From contig NZ_CP073697.1 in assembly GCF_025264665.1 (NCBI RefSeq), positions 3,391,501-3,455,500 on the forward strand: a stretch of DNA of 64,000 nucleotides, in the 5' to 3' direction. A program made the position numbers and the translations under genes. This document shows, piece by piece, positions 17,710-26,140 of the stretch (position 1 is the first letter of the stretch; the number at the start of each line of letters is the position of its first letter). Under the pieces are notes generated by a model. It did not search any database. It was not told where the DNA came from and saw nothing but the letters and a program-made list of their open reading frames with translations. The DNA comes from Edaphobacter flagellatus (GTDB lineage: Bacteria; Acidobacteriota; Terriglobia; Terriglobales; Acidobacteriaceae).

Positions 17710-18450
17710 CTAGCGTGGCTGGTTGAGCAGGATGGATTCGACGAGCTTGAGGTCTTCTTCAGTATCGACGCCGATGGTGTCGTGGTCGGTGGGTTCGACG
17801 TAGACGGTGATGTTGTTTTCGAGGAAGCGGAGCTGTTCGAGGCGCTCGGTGTGTTCGAGCGTGCTGTGCGGAAGCGTAGGGAAGCGCTGGAGGGCAGCTT
17901 TTTTGTAGGCGTAGAGGCCGATGTGTTTCCAGTACTGTGCCGGGCCGCCGTCGCGGTTGTAGGGGATGGTGGAGCGGGAAAAGTAGAGGGCTCGGCCGTC
18001 TGCGGCGGTGACTACCTTTACGGCGTTAGGGTTGTGGATGTTCACCTGCGTGCAGGCAACTTTGAGGGTGGAGACTTCGACGGCGGTGTTTGCAAACGGA
18101 CGAAGAAGCGCTGTGAGATGCTCGGGCTTTAGGAGAGGCTCATCGCCCTGGATGTTGACGTAGATGTCGGCGTCGATGAGCTGAGAGACGGCGTGGACGC
18201 GATCGGTTCCGCTGGCTAGGTCGGATGAGGTGAGCTGGACGGGCCAGTGGTTGGCCTGGCAGACCTCGGCGATTTCCTGGGAGTCGGTGGCGATGATGAG
18301 GGAGTCAAGCTGTGGGCAGGCTCGTGCGGCCTCGTAGACCCAGGCGAGCATGGGGCGTCCGGCGATGTTGCGGAGGACCTTGCGGGGCAGACGGGTGGAG
18401 GCGAGTCGTGCAGGGATGACGCCGAGGGTGGTTGGCCGTTGCGTTTGGAT
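17710..18450 (-). CDS. kdsB: CMP-Kdo synthetase, apparent ATC start
   Basis: KdsB activates Kdo with CTP for lipopolysaccharide synthesis. The N-terminal GVIPARLASTRLPRK, the central YVNIQGDEPLL and the C-terminal DHDTIGVDTEEDL are diagnostic. The first ATG in frame (18351) would remove the catalytic N-terminus. Between it and the upstream stop (TAG at 18461-18463) there is no ATG, GTG or TTG, and the only CTG lies beyond the PAR motif. TAGGAG nine bases before ATC at 18450 makes that codon the best start and gives 246 residues, the family length. A sequence error is the alternative. Confidence 0.9.
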   Translation of the reverse strand: MQTQRPTTLGVIPARLASTRLPRKVLRNIAGRPMLAWVYEAARACPQLDSLIIATDSQEIAEVCQANHWPVQLTSSDLASGTDRVHAVSQLIDADIYVNIQGDEPLLKPEHLTALLRPFANTAVEVSTLKVACTQVNIHNPNAVKVVTAADGRALYFSRSTIPYNRDGGPAQYWKHIGLYAYKKAALQRFPTLPHSTLEHTERLEQLRFLENNITVYVEPTDHDTIGVDTEEDLKLVESILLNQPR

Positions 18451-18498
18451 GGCTTGCTGCTCCTAAAGGAAGTTCGGAAGAAGTTGGTCTGCCGGGCT

Positions 18499-18526
18499 TT
18501 GCCGGGTACGTGGAATCAAGTATGAT
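18499..18526 (+). promoter_or_regulatory. Candidate promoter of tRNA-Met
   Basis: TTGCCG (18499-18504), a 16-bp spacer, TATGAT (18521-18526). It would give a leader of about 70 nt before the tRNA. Confidence 0.45.
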
Positions 18527-18605
18527 TAGAGATAGCCGTGCTTGAGTGGTTCTCTTTCCGATTGAGCCACAAGATCTTTCTGATCAGGCATGGTCCTCAC
18601 ACATC

Positions 18606-18682
18606 GGCGGTGTAGCTCAGATGGTTAGAGCGACGGACTCATAACCCGTAGGTCGGCAGTTCGATTCTGCCCGCCGCCACCA
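18606..18682 (+). tRNA. tRNA-Met (CAT), elongator type
   Basis: 77 nt with encoded CCA. The acceptor GGCGGTG pairs with CGCCGCC (one G-U), the D arm is GCTCAGATGGTTAGAGC, the anticodon loop is CTCATAA and the T arm is GGCAGTTCGATTCTGCC. The paired first base and lack of three G-C pairs in the anticodon stem argue against initiator tRNA. The anticodon stem has an A-C mismatch at the loop-closing position. A CAT anticodon modified to read AUA (Ile) cannot be excluded. Confidence 0.93.
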
Positions 18683-18802
18683 AAATGTTGTAGTTTCTGC
18701 CTGTATCGCAAGTCTTCCTACGAAGAGTATCATTTTGCCAGCGGTGTTCGTCTAACCGCTATTGGGCATGCCGTGGGGTGTGTCTGGGAGAGTTTTGTTT
18801 CT

Positions 18803-20050
18803 ATGCCGAAGATTACCAAGATTCTGCTTCTCGCGGTTTCCGTTGTTCTGGTTCTGGCTGTGTTCCTTGGGGTGAACTCCAGCGGGGTAAGCGCTGCCAG
18901 TGAGCCTCAGGAGGGTGCGTACCGGCAGATCAATGTGTATAGCGAGGTGCTGCGGCATATTCAGACGGACTACGTGGAAGAGCCGAATATCAATCTGGTG
19001 ACGAATGGCGCGTTGCGCGGTCTGCTGGAGTCGCTCGATGCCGATTCGAGCTACCTGACACCGGAAGACTATAAGGCTTATAAGGCCGATAAGGGTGGCA
19101 AGGCGCAGGTGGGGCTGAACGTTTCGAAGCGCTTTGGCTATGCGACGGTGGTTTCGGTGGTTCCGGGAAGCCCGGCAGATAAAGCGAATCTGAATGATGG
19201 CGACATCATTGAGGCGATCGGTACGCAGGATACGCGGGACATGTCGCTGGCAGTGATTCGGTTGATGCTCGAGGGCGATGCGGGCAGCGAGCTTTCGGTT
19301 TCGGTGGTGCGTCCGCGCAAGGCGGCTCCGGAGAAAGTGACGATGACGCGTGTGCTGCCGATGCCGCAGCCGGTTGGCGAGACGATGTACGAGAACTCGT
19401 CGATCCTGTATCTGAAGCCGGGTGTGCTGGATCATGACCACGTACAGCAGGTAGAGGCCAAGCTGAAGGCAATGCCGAAGGCGGGCAATAAAAAGATTCT
19501 GCTGGACCTTCGCGATGTTGCTGCAGGCGACATGCAGGAGGCGATGCGGCTGGCGAACATGCTGTTGAAGTCGGGAACAATTGCAACGCTGGAGGGCCAG
19601 AAGGTCGCCAAGCAGACGTTTGCTGCTGATCCTTCAAAGGCAATCAATACAACCTCGCCTGTGGTTGTACTGGTGAATCGCGGAACGGCAGGGCCGGGCG
19701 AAATTGTTGCTGCTGCACTGCTGGATAACAAGCGCGCGGACCTGGTGGGTGAGAAGACCTTTGGCGAAGGATCGCAGCAGAAGACCTTCGAGTTGGCCGA
19801 TGGCGCGGCGCTGATCCTGTCGGTGGCAAAGTATGAGTCGCCCTCGGGCAAGAAGCTTGAGGATGAAGGTGTGACGCCGGGAGTTCTGGTGGCTTCGAAT
19901 ATCGATGACGGTAGCGCGGATGACGAAGCCGGGGACGACACGATGTCGACGAAAGAACATGAAGCGGCTGCAACTCCCAAGAAACCGGCTGTTGCTGTCG
20001 ATGACCAGCTCACGAAGGCTCTCGACCTGTTGAAGAGCAAGGCCGCTTAG
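18803..20050 (+). CDS. S41/CtpA-like PDZ protein lacking the catalytic dyad
   Basis: 415 residues from ATG at 18803 (GGGAGAG upstream). There is an N-terminal membrane anchor (KILLLAVSVVLVLAV), then the S41 N-domain, a PDZ domain around 105-165 (VVPGSPADKANLNDGDII) and the tail-protease core. Active family members have TASASE with nucleophile Ser and, 25 residues later, Lys in TFGKG. Here the same positions read TAGPGE (295-300) and TFGEG (319-323), so both dyad residues are gone. The fold is otherwise intact, so the protein is probably a periplasmic binding or regulatory pseudoprotease. The C-terminus is acidic and Ala/Lys-rich. The pbp1a gene follows 67 bp on. Confidence 0.85.
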   Translation: MPKITKILLLAVSVVLVLAVFLGVNSSGVSAASEPQEGAYRQINVYSEVLRHIQTDYVEEPNINLVTNGALRGLLESLDADSSYLTPEDYKAYKADKGGKAQVGLNVSKRFGYATVVSVVPGSPADKANLNDGDIIEAIGTQDTRDMSLAVIRLMLEGDAGSELSVSVVRPRKAAPEKVTMTRVLPMPQPVGETMYENSSILYLKPGVLDHDHVQQVEAKLKAMPKAGNKKILLDLRDVAAGDMQEAMRLANMLLKSGTIATLEGQKVAKQTFAADPSKAINTTSPVVVLVNRGTAGPGEIVAAALLDNKRADLVGEKTFGEGSQQKTFELADGAALILSVAKYESPSGKKLEDEGVTPGVLVASNIDDGSADDEAGDDTMSTKEHEAAATPKKPAVAVDDQLTKALDLLKSKAA

Positions 20051-20117
20051 GTTTCCGGTTCAACCTGCTGTTTTGCACTGCCTTTTTCTCTGCCCGGTCA
20101 TGCTAAGGTGAAGGGCA

Positions 20118-22574
20118 GTGCCGAGCCTTTTCAGACGCGAAGACGACTCCCCGATGGTTGAAGACGAGCCGAAATGGCAACGCCTAGTACGGCGTATCAT
20201 CGAGGGCCCGGAGTATCCCAGCAGACGCATTGCGCGCAAGTTTACGTTCTACTCGCTGCTTGTATTGTCGGCGGTGTTTGGCGCGATGTGTGGGCTGATG
20301 CTGGTGTATTCGATCGACCTGCCACAGATCGATGACCTGACGCGCTACAGGCCGAATACGACGACCGAGCTGCTGGATGTGCATGGGAGGGTTTTCGGCT
20401 CATTTGCGCTGGAGCGCAGAGTGGTTGTGCCCTATTCGGATTTTCCTCCGGTGCTGAAGCAGGCGATTGTATCGATCGAAGACAAGAGCTTCGACAGCAA
20501 CTGGGGCGTGAATCTGTTTCGCGCGATCGGAGCAGCGTATCGCGACCTGCATGACAAGGCGCGGACGCAGGGTTCGTCGACGATTACGATGCAGCTGGCG
20601 CGCAATCTTTTTCTTTCGAACGAAAAGACCTTTGGGCGCAAGTTTCAGGAGGTCATCCTCTCCATGCAGATTGAGAGGCGGTTTACAAAGGACCAGATCT
20701 TCGAGCTGTATGCAAATCAGATTTATCTGGGGCGTGGAACATATGGATTCGAGGCTGGGGCGGAGTACTACTTCAGCAAGCATGTGAAGGACCTGACGCT
20801 GCCCGAAGCTGCGCTGCTGGCGGGATTGCCGAAGGGGCCGGAGTATTATTCGCCGGTGCGTCATCCTGATCGTGCGTTAAAGCGCAGGAATCTTGTGCTG
20901 AATGAGATGATGCAGGACCGCAAGATTACGCGTGCGCAGGCAGACGCGGCGAAGGGCGCTCCTTTGGGGCTGCATATTGTGCCTCCGGCAAACAGTGAGG
21001 CACCGTACTTTGTTGAAGAGGTGCGACGGCAGCTTGAGAAGCAGTATGGCGTGGAGGAGGTCCACGGAGCGGGATTGAAGGTGTATACGACGCTCGACCT
21101 GGATCTGCAGCGTGTAGCGAACAAGGCGGTGCTGGACGGTGCGGCTGCATATGAGCGCCGTCATGGATGGAAGGCGCGTCTGCAGAATATTGTTCTTGCC
21201 GGGCAGGACGTCGATAGTTACACGCATCCGGATTGGGTGCAGCCGGTTGTGCCGGGCGCGTATGTTCATGGTGTTGTCACTGCTGTCGAAGCGAAGAAGG
21301 TTTCCGTGACGCTGGGCTCGCAGCAGGTGGTGCTGAGCCCCGATGACTGGAAGTGGACGCAGAATACGGATGGCGACAGCTTTCTTCGCAACGGCGATGT
21401 GGTGTATGTGAAGATTCGCGAGAAGGCCGTGGATGGAACGTGGAAGGCTTCGCTGGAGCAGGACTCCGGGGCGCAGGCTTCGCTGATGGCCGTCGATAAT
21501 GCGAGTGGCGAGGTGTTGGCGATGGTCGGCGGGCGCGATTTTGCGCTGTCGCAGTTCAACCGCGCGACGCAGGCACAACGGCAGGTAGGCTCGTCGTTCA
21601 AGCCGTATGTGTACACGACGGCGGTTGAGGATGGAGCGAAGCCTTCAGACATCATCGTGGATGGGCCGACGACGTTTCCTACGCCGAATGGTCCGTACAC
21701 GCCACATAACTACGAGGGCGATTACAGGGGTGCGATGACGTTGCTGTATGCCTTTGCCGATTCGAGGAATATTCCGGCATTGAAGCTAGCGGCGCATGAG
21801 GGGATTCGCAAGGTGATCGACACGGCGCACCGGTTTGGGATTACGAGCAACATTCCTCCGTTCCTGCCGGTGGCGATTGGTTCAGCCGACATCACGTTGT
21901 ACGAGCAGGTGGGTGCATATAGTGTGTTTCCGAACGACGGCATACGGATTGAGCCTCACTATATTCGCAAGGTGGCACAGGCCGATGGGTTGCCCCTGGA
22001 TGAAACGCCTCCTGATGTGCGCGAGGTGATTTCGGTGGATACGGCTCGCACGATGATGGAGCTGCTGCAGGCCGTTGTGCGGATGGGAACCGCGGCAAGA
22101 GCATCTGAGCTGAAGCATCCGCTGGGCGGCAAGACTGGCACGACGAACGATTATACGGATGCGTGGTTTATCGGCTTCTCGCCATCGGTGACCTGCGGGA
22201 CGTGGATCGGTTATGACGATCGTGAGTCGCTGGGTGAGAAGGAGACGGGAGCGCGCGCGGCGCTGCCGATATGGATGGATTTTATGCGCGCGGCGATTGC
22301 GAATAAGCCGGATGAGACGTTCCCCACGGCGAATGCCCCGAAGAAACAGCTTGATGTGCCGGTGTCGAAGGCGGCAGCGCAGGTGGCTAAGCCAGAGTCG
22401 AAGGATGACGATGACGACGATTCGAATGCGCCGGACACTGCACCGAAGCCTGCGGTTCCGTCAACGACTCCAAAGGCTACAGCGCCTGTAACACCAGATG
22501 CGAAAAAGACTATTCCGCTTCCGGCTGCGACTAAGCCGGTGTCTCCTTCGAAGCCAGCAAGCGACACAAACTGA
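20118..22574 (+). CDS. Penicillin-binding protein 1A (bifunctional)
   Basis: 818 residues. A cytoplasmic N-terminus and one TM helix (about 45-65) are followed by a GT51 glycosyltransferase domain (SIEDKSFDSNWGVN near 117-130, GSSTITMQLARNLFL near 152-166) and a transpeptidase domain: SSFKP holds the acylated Ser, SRN near 553 is the SxN motif and KTGTTNDYTDAW carries KTG. It polymerises and crosslinks peptidoglycan in the periplasm. The C-terminal 80 residues are low complexity (Asp run, then Pro/Thr/Lys). The GTG start follows AAGGTG. Its last 44 bp overlap the convergent ribF gene. Confidence 0.95.
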   Translation: MPSLFRREDDSPMVEDEPKWQRLVRRIIEGPEYPSRRIARKFTFYSLLVLSAVFGAMCGLMLVYSIDLPQIDDLTRYRPNTTTELLDVHGRVFGSFALERRVVVPYSDFPPVLKQAIVSIEDKSFDSNWGVNLFRAIGAAYRDLHDKARTQGSSTITMQLARNLFLSNEKTFGRKFQEVILSMQIERRFTKDQIFELYANQIYLGRGTYGFEAGAEYYFSKHVKDLTLPEAALLAGLPKGPEYYSPVRHPDRALKRRNLVLNEMMQDRKITRAQADAAKGAPLGLHIVPPANSEAPYFVEEVRRQLEKQYGVEEVHGAGLKVYTTLDLDLQRVANKAVLDGAAAYERRHGWKARLQNIVLAGQDVDSYTHPDWVQPVVPGAYVHGVVTAVEAKKVSVTLGSQQVVLSPDDWKWTQNTDGDSFLRNGDVVYVKIREKAVDGTWKASLEQDSGAQASLMAVDNASGEVLAMVGGRDFALSQFNRATQAQRQVGSSFKPYVYTTAVEDGAKPSDIIVDGPTTFPTPNGPYTPHNYEGDYRGAMTLLYAFADSRNIPALKLAAHEGIRKVIDTAHRFGITSNIPPFLPVAIGSADITLYEQVGAYSVFPNDGIRIEPHYIRKVAQADGLPLDETPPDVREVISVDTARTMMELLQAVVRMGTAARASELKHPLGGKTGTTNDYTDAWFIGFSPSVTCGTWIGYDDRESLGEKETGARAALPIWMDFMRAAIANKPDETFPTANAPKKQLDVPVSKAAAQVAKPESKDDDDDDSNAPDTAPKPAVPSTTPKATAPVTPDAKKTIPLPAATKPVSPSKPASDTN

Positions 22575-23526
22575 AGTAGCGCAGAGCGCGACGAACGTCC
22601 CGACCAATCTGTTCGCGGAGCGCCTCGGGTGAGGGCCAGCGGATTTCATCGCGGAGGCGGTGGAGAAAAGCGAGTGAGATCGGCGTGTCCTGGTGAAGGT
22701 CGATGGGATGGAAGTTGAGCAGGTAGGATTCGATGGTGAAGGAATCTTCGCCGAAGGTGGGGCGATTGCCGACGTTGGTGACGGCCTCGAAGGTTTCGCC
22801 GGCAACCGTTAGCGTCGTGATGTAGACGCCGATGGCGGGAATCAGCTCGGAGTATGGTGCGAGGTTGATGGTGGGTACGGTGTAGCGTGTGCCATAACCG
22901 CGGCCAGAGGCTGGTGTGCTGTCGATGGTGAACGGGCGTCCGAGCAGTGCGCGGGCGCGGCTGATGTTGCCTTGCGCGATGAGTTGGCGGATAGCACTGG
23001 ATGAGACGGCGAGGCCATGCGTGGCGCGGGGTGTGTAGACCGAGACGCGGAAGCCGAGCTCGCGGCCGAGGGCTTCAAGTGAATCGATGCCGGCCTGGGC
23101 CTGATAGCCGAAGCGGAAGTTCTCACCCTCGTGCAGCTCGGTGATGTGAAGTTTGTCGTGGAGTACTTGAGCTGCGAAGTCATGCGCGGACATCTGCGAG
23201 AGCGTCGGAGTGAAGGGAAGGACGAGCGTGGCGTCGATTCCTGTTGCGGCCAGAAGAGAGAGCTTTTGCTCGAGCGGAGTGATGAGAGGACGCGTCGTTT
23301 GAGGGCGGAGGATGCGCGCTGGATGCGGATCAAACGTGATGGCGAGCGACTGCGCCTTCAGCGCCTGAGCGCGCTGGATGACTTCGCCGATGACCCATTG
23401 ATGGCCACGATGCACTCCGTCGAAGTTGCCAATTGTGGCTACGGTGGGGGCGAAGTTGGAGGGAATCTCGGAGAGTGAGCGGTAGATCTTCATGCGTGTC
23501 TGGGGTGCGTTGGCGATTAGCTCCAT
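22531..23526 (-). CDS. ribF: Riboflavin kinase / FMN adenylyltransferase
   Basis: 331 residues. The adenylyltransferase half shows TIGNFDGVHRGHQWV near residue 32 and SSSAIRQLI near 178; the kinase half shows GRGYGTRYTVPTINL (family GR..G..lG.PTaN) and GNRPTFGED. The two activities convert riboflavin to FMN and FAD. The ATG at 23526 overlaps the stop of the upstream MBL gene by one base (TGATG), so it is probably coupled. A later ATG at 23493 has no ribosome binding site. Convergent 44-bp overlap with pbp1a. Confidence 0.95.
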   Translation of the reverse strand: MELIANAPQTRMKIYRSLSEIPSNFAPTVATIGNFDGVHRGHQWVIGEVIQRAQALKAQSLAITFDPHPARILRPQTTRPLITPLEQKLSLLAATGIDATLVLPFTPTLSQMSAHDFAAQVLHDKLHITELHEGENFRFGYQAQAGIDSLEALGRELGFRVSVYTPRATHGLAVSSSAIRQLIAQGNISRARALLGRPFTIDSTPASGRGYGTRYTVPTINLAPYSELIPAIGVYITTLTVAGETFEAVTNVGNRPTFGEDSFTIESYLLNFHPIDLHQDTPISLAFLHRLRDEIRWPSPEALREQIGRDVRRALRYFSLCRLLASKETPA

Positions 23527-24329
23527 CAGGCGATATCGAAGGTTAGCTGCAGGCCGTCGTAGGCGAGGCGCACATTGGGCGGAAGCTCGGCTTCGGTTGC
23601 TGCGTGGTCGAGGTCGTGGCTGATGTGGGTGAAGAAGGCGCGTTTAGGTTTTAGCTGTTCGACGTAGGCGAGCGAGCGTTCAAGGTGTGAATGGCTGGGA
23701 TGCGGCTGGCGGCGCAGGGCATCGAGGATGAGGATATCCAGATCCTGAAGCAGTGAAATGCTTTCGGGCGGGATGTCGCTCATGTCGGTGAGGTAGGCAG
23801 CAGAGCCGAAGCGGTAGCCGGTAATGGTCTGCCGCCCGTGCGTAACAGGAATGCGCTGGATGCAGGCACCGAAGAGATCGAAGCCCGCTCCGGGAGCTGA
23901 TTCGTCGATTGGATGGATTTCGACGCGCGCACTGGTGGGATAACGGTTGTCGGTGCGAAAGGTGTAGTCGAAGATCCGCTTGATGGTAGTGGCAGTCTCC
24001 TGATCGGCGTAGAGCGGCAGGCTGTTTTTCAGCTGAAAGCTGAGGGGACGAAGATCGTCGAAGCCTAGGATGTGGTCGGCGTGTCCGTGGGTGTAGAGCA
24101 CGGCGTCGATATGGCGGATGTTCTCGCGGATGGCCTGCGCGTGGAAATCAGGGCCGGTGTCGACCAGGACGATGTGGTTGTTATAAGCAAGGCGCAGCGA
24201 TGGACGCGTGCGGCGGTTGCGCGAGTCACCGTTGGCTGCCATGGAGGAGGCGCAGACCGCACAGTCGCAACTCAGCGTAGGCACTCCCATGGAGGTGCCG
24301 GTGCCGAGGAATGTGAGCGTTGCCTCCAT
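23526..24329 (-). CDS. MBL-fold metal-dependent hydrolase (PhnP-like)
   Basis: 267 residues. The metallo-beta-lactamase motif THGHADH lies near residue 80, with an earlier LVDTGPDF and later PVTHG and FTHISHDLDH. The N-terminus GTGTSMGVPTLSC with CDCAVC resembles PhnP-type cyclic phosphodiesterases, which carry a structural zinc site there. No phosphonate genes are nearby, so the substrate is open. First or second gene of an operon with ribF. Confidence 0.82.
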   Translation of the reverse strand: MEATLTFLGTGTSMGVPTLSCDCAVCASSMAANGDSRNRRTRPSLRLAYNNHIVLVDTGPDFHAQAIRENIRHIDAVLYTHGHADHILGFDDLRPLSFQLKNSLPLYADQETATTIKRIFDYTFRTDNRYPTSARVEIHPIDESAPGAGFDLFGACIQRIPVTHGRQTITGYRFGSAAYLTDMSDIPPESISLLQDLDILILDALRRQPHPSHSHLERSLAYVEQLKPKRAFFTHISHDLDHAATEAELPPNVRLAYDGLQLTFDIA

Positions 24330-24346
24330 TCGTTAGCGAATCACCC

Positions 24347-24976
24347 TTAGCGAACGATGCTGGGCTTACCCGGAACTCCGGGAGCGCCTGGGACGCCGGA
24401 TTGCTTGGTTGCAGCCGAACGCGCGAGAGCCTGCGTGATCTCAAGGAAGCCCATGCGCAGCTCGAAGAGTGCGCTTTCGAGCAACTTCTGCTCAGATGCG
24501 GTGAGATTGCCCTTGGTCTTTTCAGCAAGGATGGCGAGCATGTCGATACTCTGGCGTGCTCCGATAATGTCAACCTGAGGCTGCTGGCCTTCAGGGGTGG
24601 CCCCGCCGAGCTGGACGATGCCTGTCATGTAAAACGACTGCACGATGGCCTCGAAGGTCATGGCCGGAGGATGGTCGGCACCGGGGTTGGCAGCGCGGAT
24701 TGCGGTATCGAGGCGCTCTGCGGTGGCTTCATAGGCAGCGCGGACGTGCTCGATCTGTTCTTCGGTTGGGCCGGGATATGCTTCGGGTGCCTCGGGCTCT
24801 GCTTCCTGTAGCGGTGCAGGCGGAGGAACCTCAACGGGGCCCGTGGTGGCCTGTGGTGCAGGTGCAGCCTCGCGTTCGTCACGTTCCGGCGATGGATCGG
24901 CATCAGGGCGGGCTTCGCCATCGAGGGTGAACTTGCGGCGGTCGGTGATGACGAAGGGCTTGTTCTGTTCGGACAT
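24347..24976 (-). CDS. DUF1844 domain protein
   Basis: 209 residues. The first 70 are disordered, rich in Pro, Glu and Ala. The C-terminal part has the DUF1844 pattern: FEAIVQSFYMTGIVQLGG, a short acidic segment, then ARQSIDMLAILAEKTKGNLT and LLESALFELRMGFLEI. The domain is widespread next to housekeeping genes in several phyla but has no defined function. It ends with a PGAPGVPGKP tail. 17 bp separate it from the MBL gene, so the two are likely cotranscribed. Confidence 0.75.
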   Translation of the reverse strand: MSEQNKPFVITDRRKFTLDGEARPDADPSPERDEREAAPAPQATTGPVEVPPPAPLQEAEPEAPEAYPGPTEEQIEHVRAAYEATAERLDTAIRAANPGADHPPAMTFEAIVQSFYMTGIVQLGGATPEGQQPQVDIIGARQSIDMLAILAEKTKGNLTASEQKLLESALFELRMGFLEITQALARSAATKQSGVPGAPGVPGKPSIVR

Positions 24977-25007
24977 TGTTTGGACTCTTTCTCAGTAGTT
25001 CAGATGC

Positions 25008-26066
25008 TTAACGCGCAAGTTGGATCTCTGCCAGAGGAGGAATGGAGACAGGTTGAGCCGTACCGCCGGGATATTGCAGAGGCTCGTGGCGATCGAGTGC
25101 TTCGCGACGGGCGTAACCGAGGGCAAGATGAATTGGCTGGCCCTGGTTATCTTCGAGTGTGACGATGCTGGTGAGCTCACCGACGGGCTTGCCTGCGGAT
25201 TCAAGTGTTGTACCGCGGGCAGGGACGGTGCCGGAGAGGCGAAAGGCCGTGAAGGTGCGATGCACGTTGCCTCGCGAGCGGATGCGCTCGACGATCTCCT
25301 GGCCGAGGTAGCAGCCTTTGGCAAAGTGTAGAGCGCGAGCCTGGTTGGTTTCCTGCGGTAGATCCCGGTCGCGTATATCGGCGCCGTAGAGAGGTGTGCC
25401 TTCGAGGATGCGCAGGGCTTCGAAGGCAGCAGGCTCGCATGGGAGTGAGCCTGCTGCTTTGAGTGCGGTAAAGAGAGCCTCGGCATCCGCTGGCGTCGAG
25501 GCCCAAAGTTCAAAGCGAGGGATTGCGGGGCTGTAGGCGTGAATGGCTGTCAGCTTTATCGAGTTCCAGAGCATCTCCGAGGATTCGAGCTGGTTGAGAT
25601 GATCGACGGCAAGGCCAAGCTGCGCAAGTGTCGAGGCTGCCTGAGGGCCGACGATGGTGATTCCGTGCCAGTCCGAGGTGACGTCAGCAAGCTCGACGTC
25701 GTCCATGATGATGTAGTGGTCGAGATACGGGATAAGGGCGGGAATCTGCTGCTTTGCGGTCTCAAGAAAAAGAGCTTCAGAGGAAGCGAAGATGGGAGCG
25801 GCGAAGACGTAGCCGTCGCCCTGAATGCGCCCTTGCGCGTTGAGAAAGAAGTTATATCCGCCCTGTCCTAGAGCCAACCCCTGTATGGAGTTGGTTGCCA
25901 TGCCGTTGAGCCAGCGGACGCGGTCGGAGCCGGTGATGCGTATCCAGCCAGTTTGATTCAGTGCGGCGATTCCGGCCCCTTCGAGGAGGGGCTTCATCTG
26001 AAGGTACGGAATCGGGAGCTGGGCTTCGGTAGCGGGAGTCGTATTGGAGGCAGCGGCGGTGGTCAT
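25008..26066 (-). CDS. ygfZ: YgfZ/GcvT-like folate-binding protein
   Basis: 352 residues from ATG at 26066; a longer frame to 26252 would enter the divergent gene. The YgfZ signature KGCYLGQEIVERI lies near residue 235, and RITGSDRVRWLNGMATN near 45 matches the tetrahydrofolate-binding domain of the aminomethyltransferase fold. In E. coli YgfZ supports repair or assembly of some Fe-S enzymes using folate and the motif cysteine. No glycine cleavage genes are adjacent, which favours YgfZ over GcvT. Confidence 0.88.
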   Translation of the reverse strand: MTTAAASNTTPATEAQLPIPYLQMKPLLEGAGIAALNQTGWIRITGSDRVRWLNGMATNSIQGLALGQGGYNFFLNAQGRIQGDGYVFAAPIFASSEALFLETAKQQIPALIPYLDHYIIMDDVELADVTSDWHGITIVGPQAASTLAQLGLAVDHLNQLESSEMLWNSIKLTAIHAYSPAIPRFELWASTPADAEALFTALKAAGSLPCEPAAFEALRILEGTPLYGADIRDRDLPQETNQARALHFAKGCYLGQEIVERIRSRGNVHRTFTAFRLSGTVPARGTTLESAGKPVGELTSIVTLEDNQGQPIHLALGYARREALDRHEPLQYPGGTAQPVSIPPLAEIQLAR

Positions 26067-26140
26067 AGGCGTCTTCGCACGCGACGGCGCAGAGAAACTC
26101 TGCGTACACTTGATTATAGCGGTGGATAGAGAGGTTAGGT

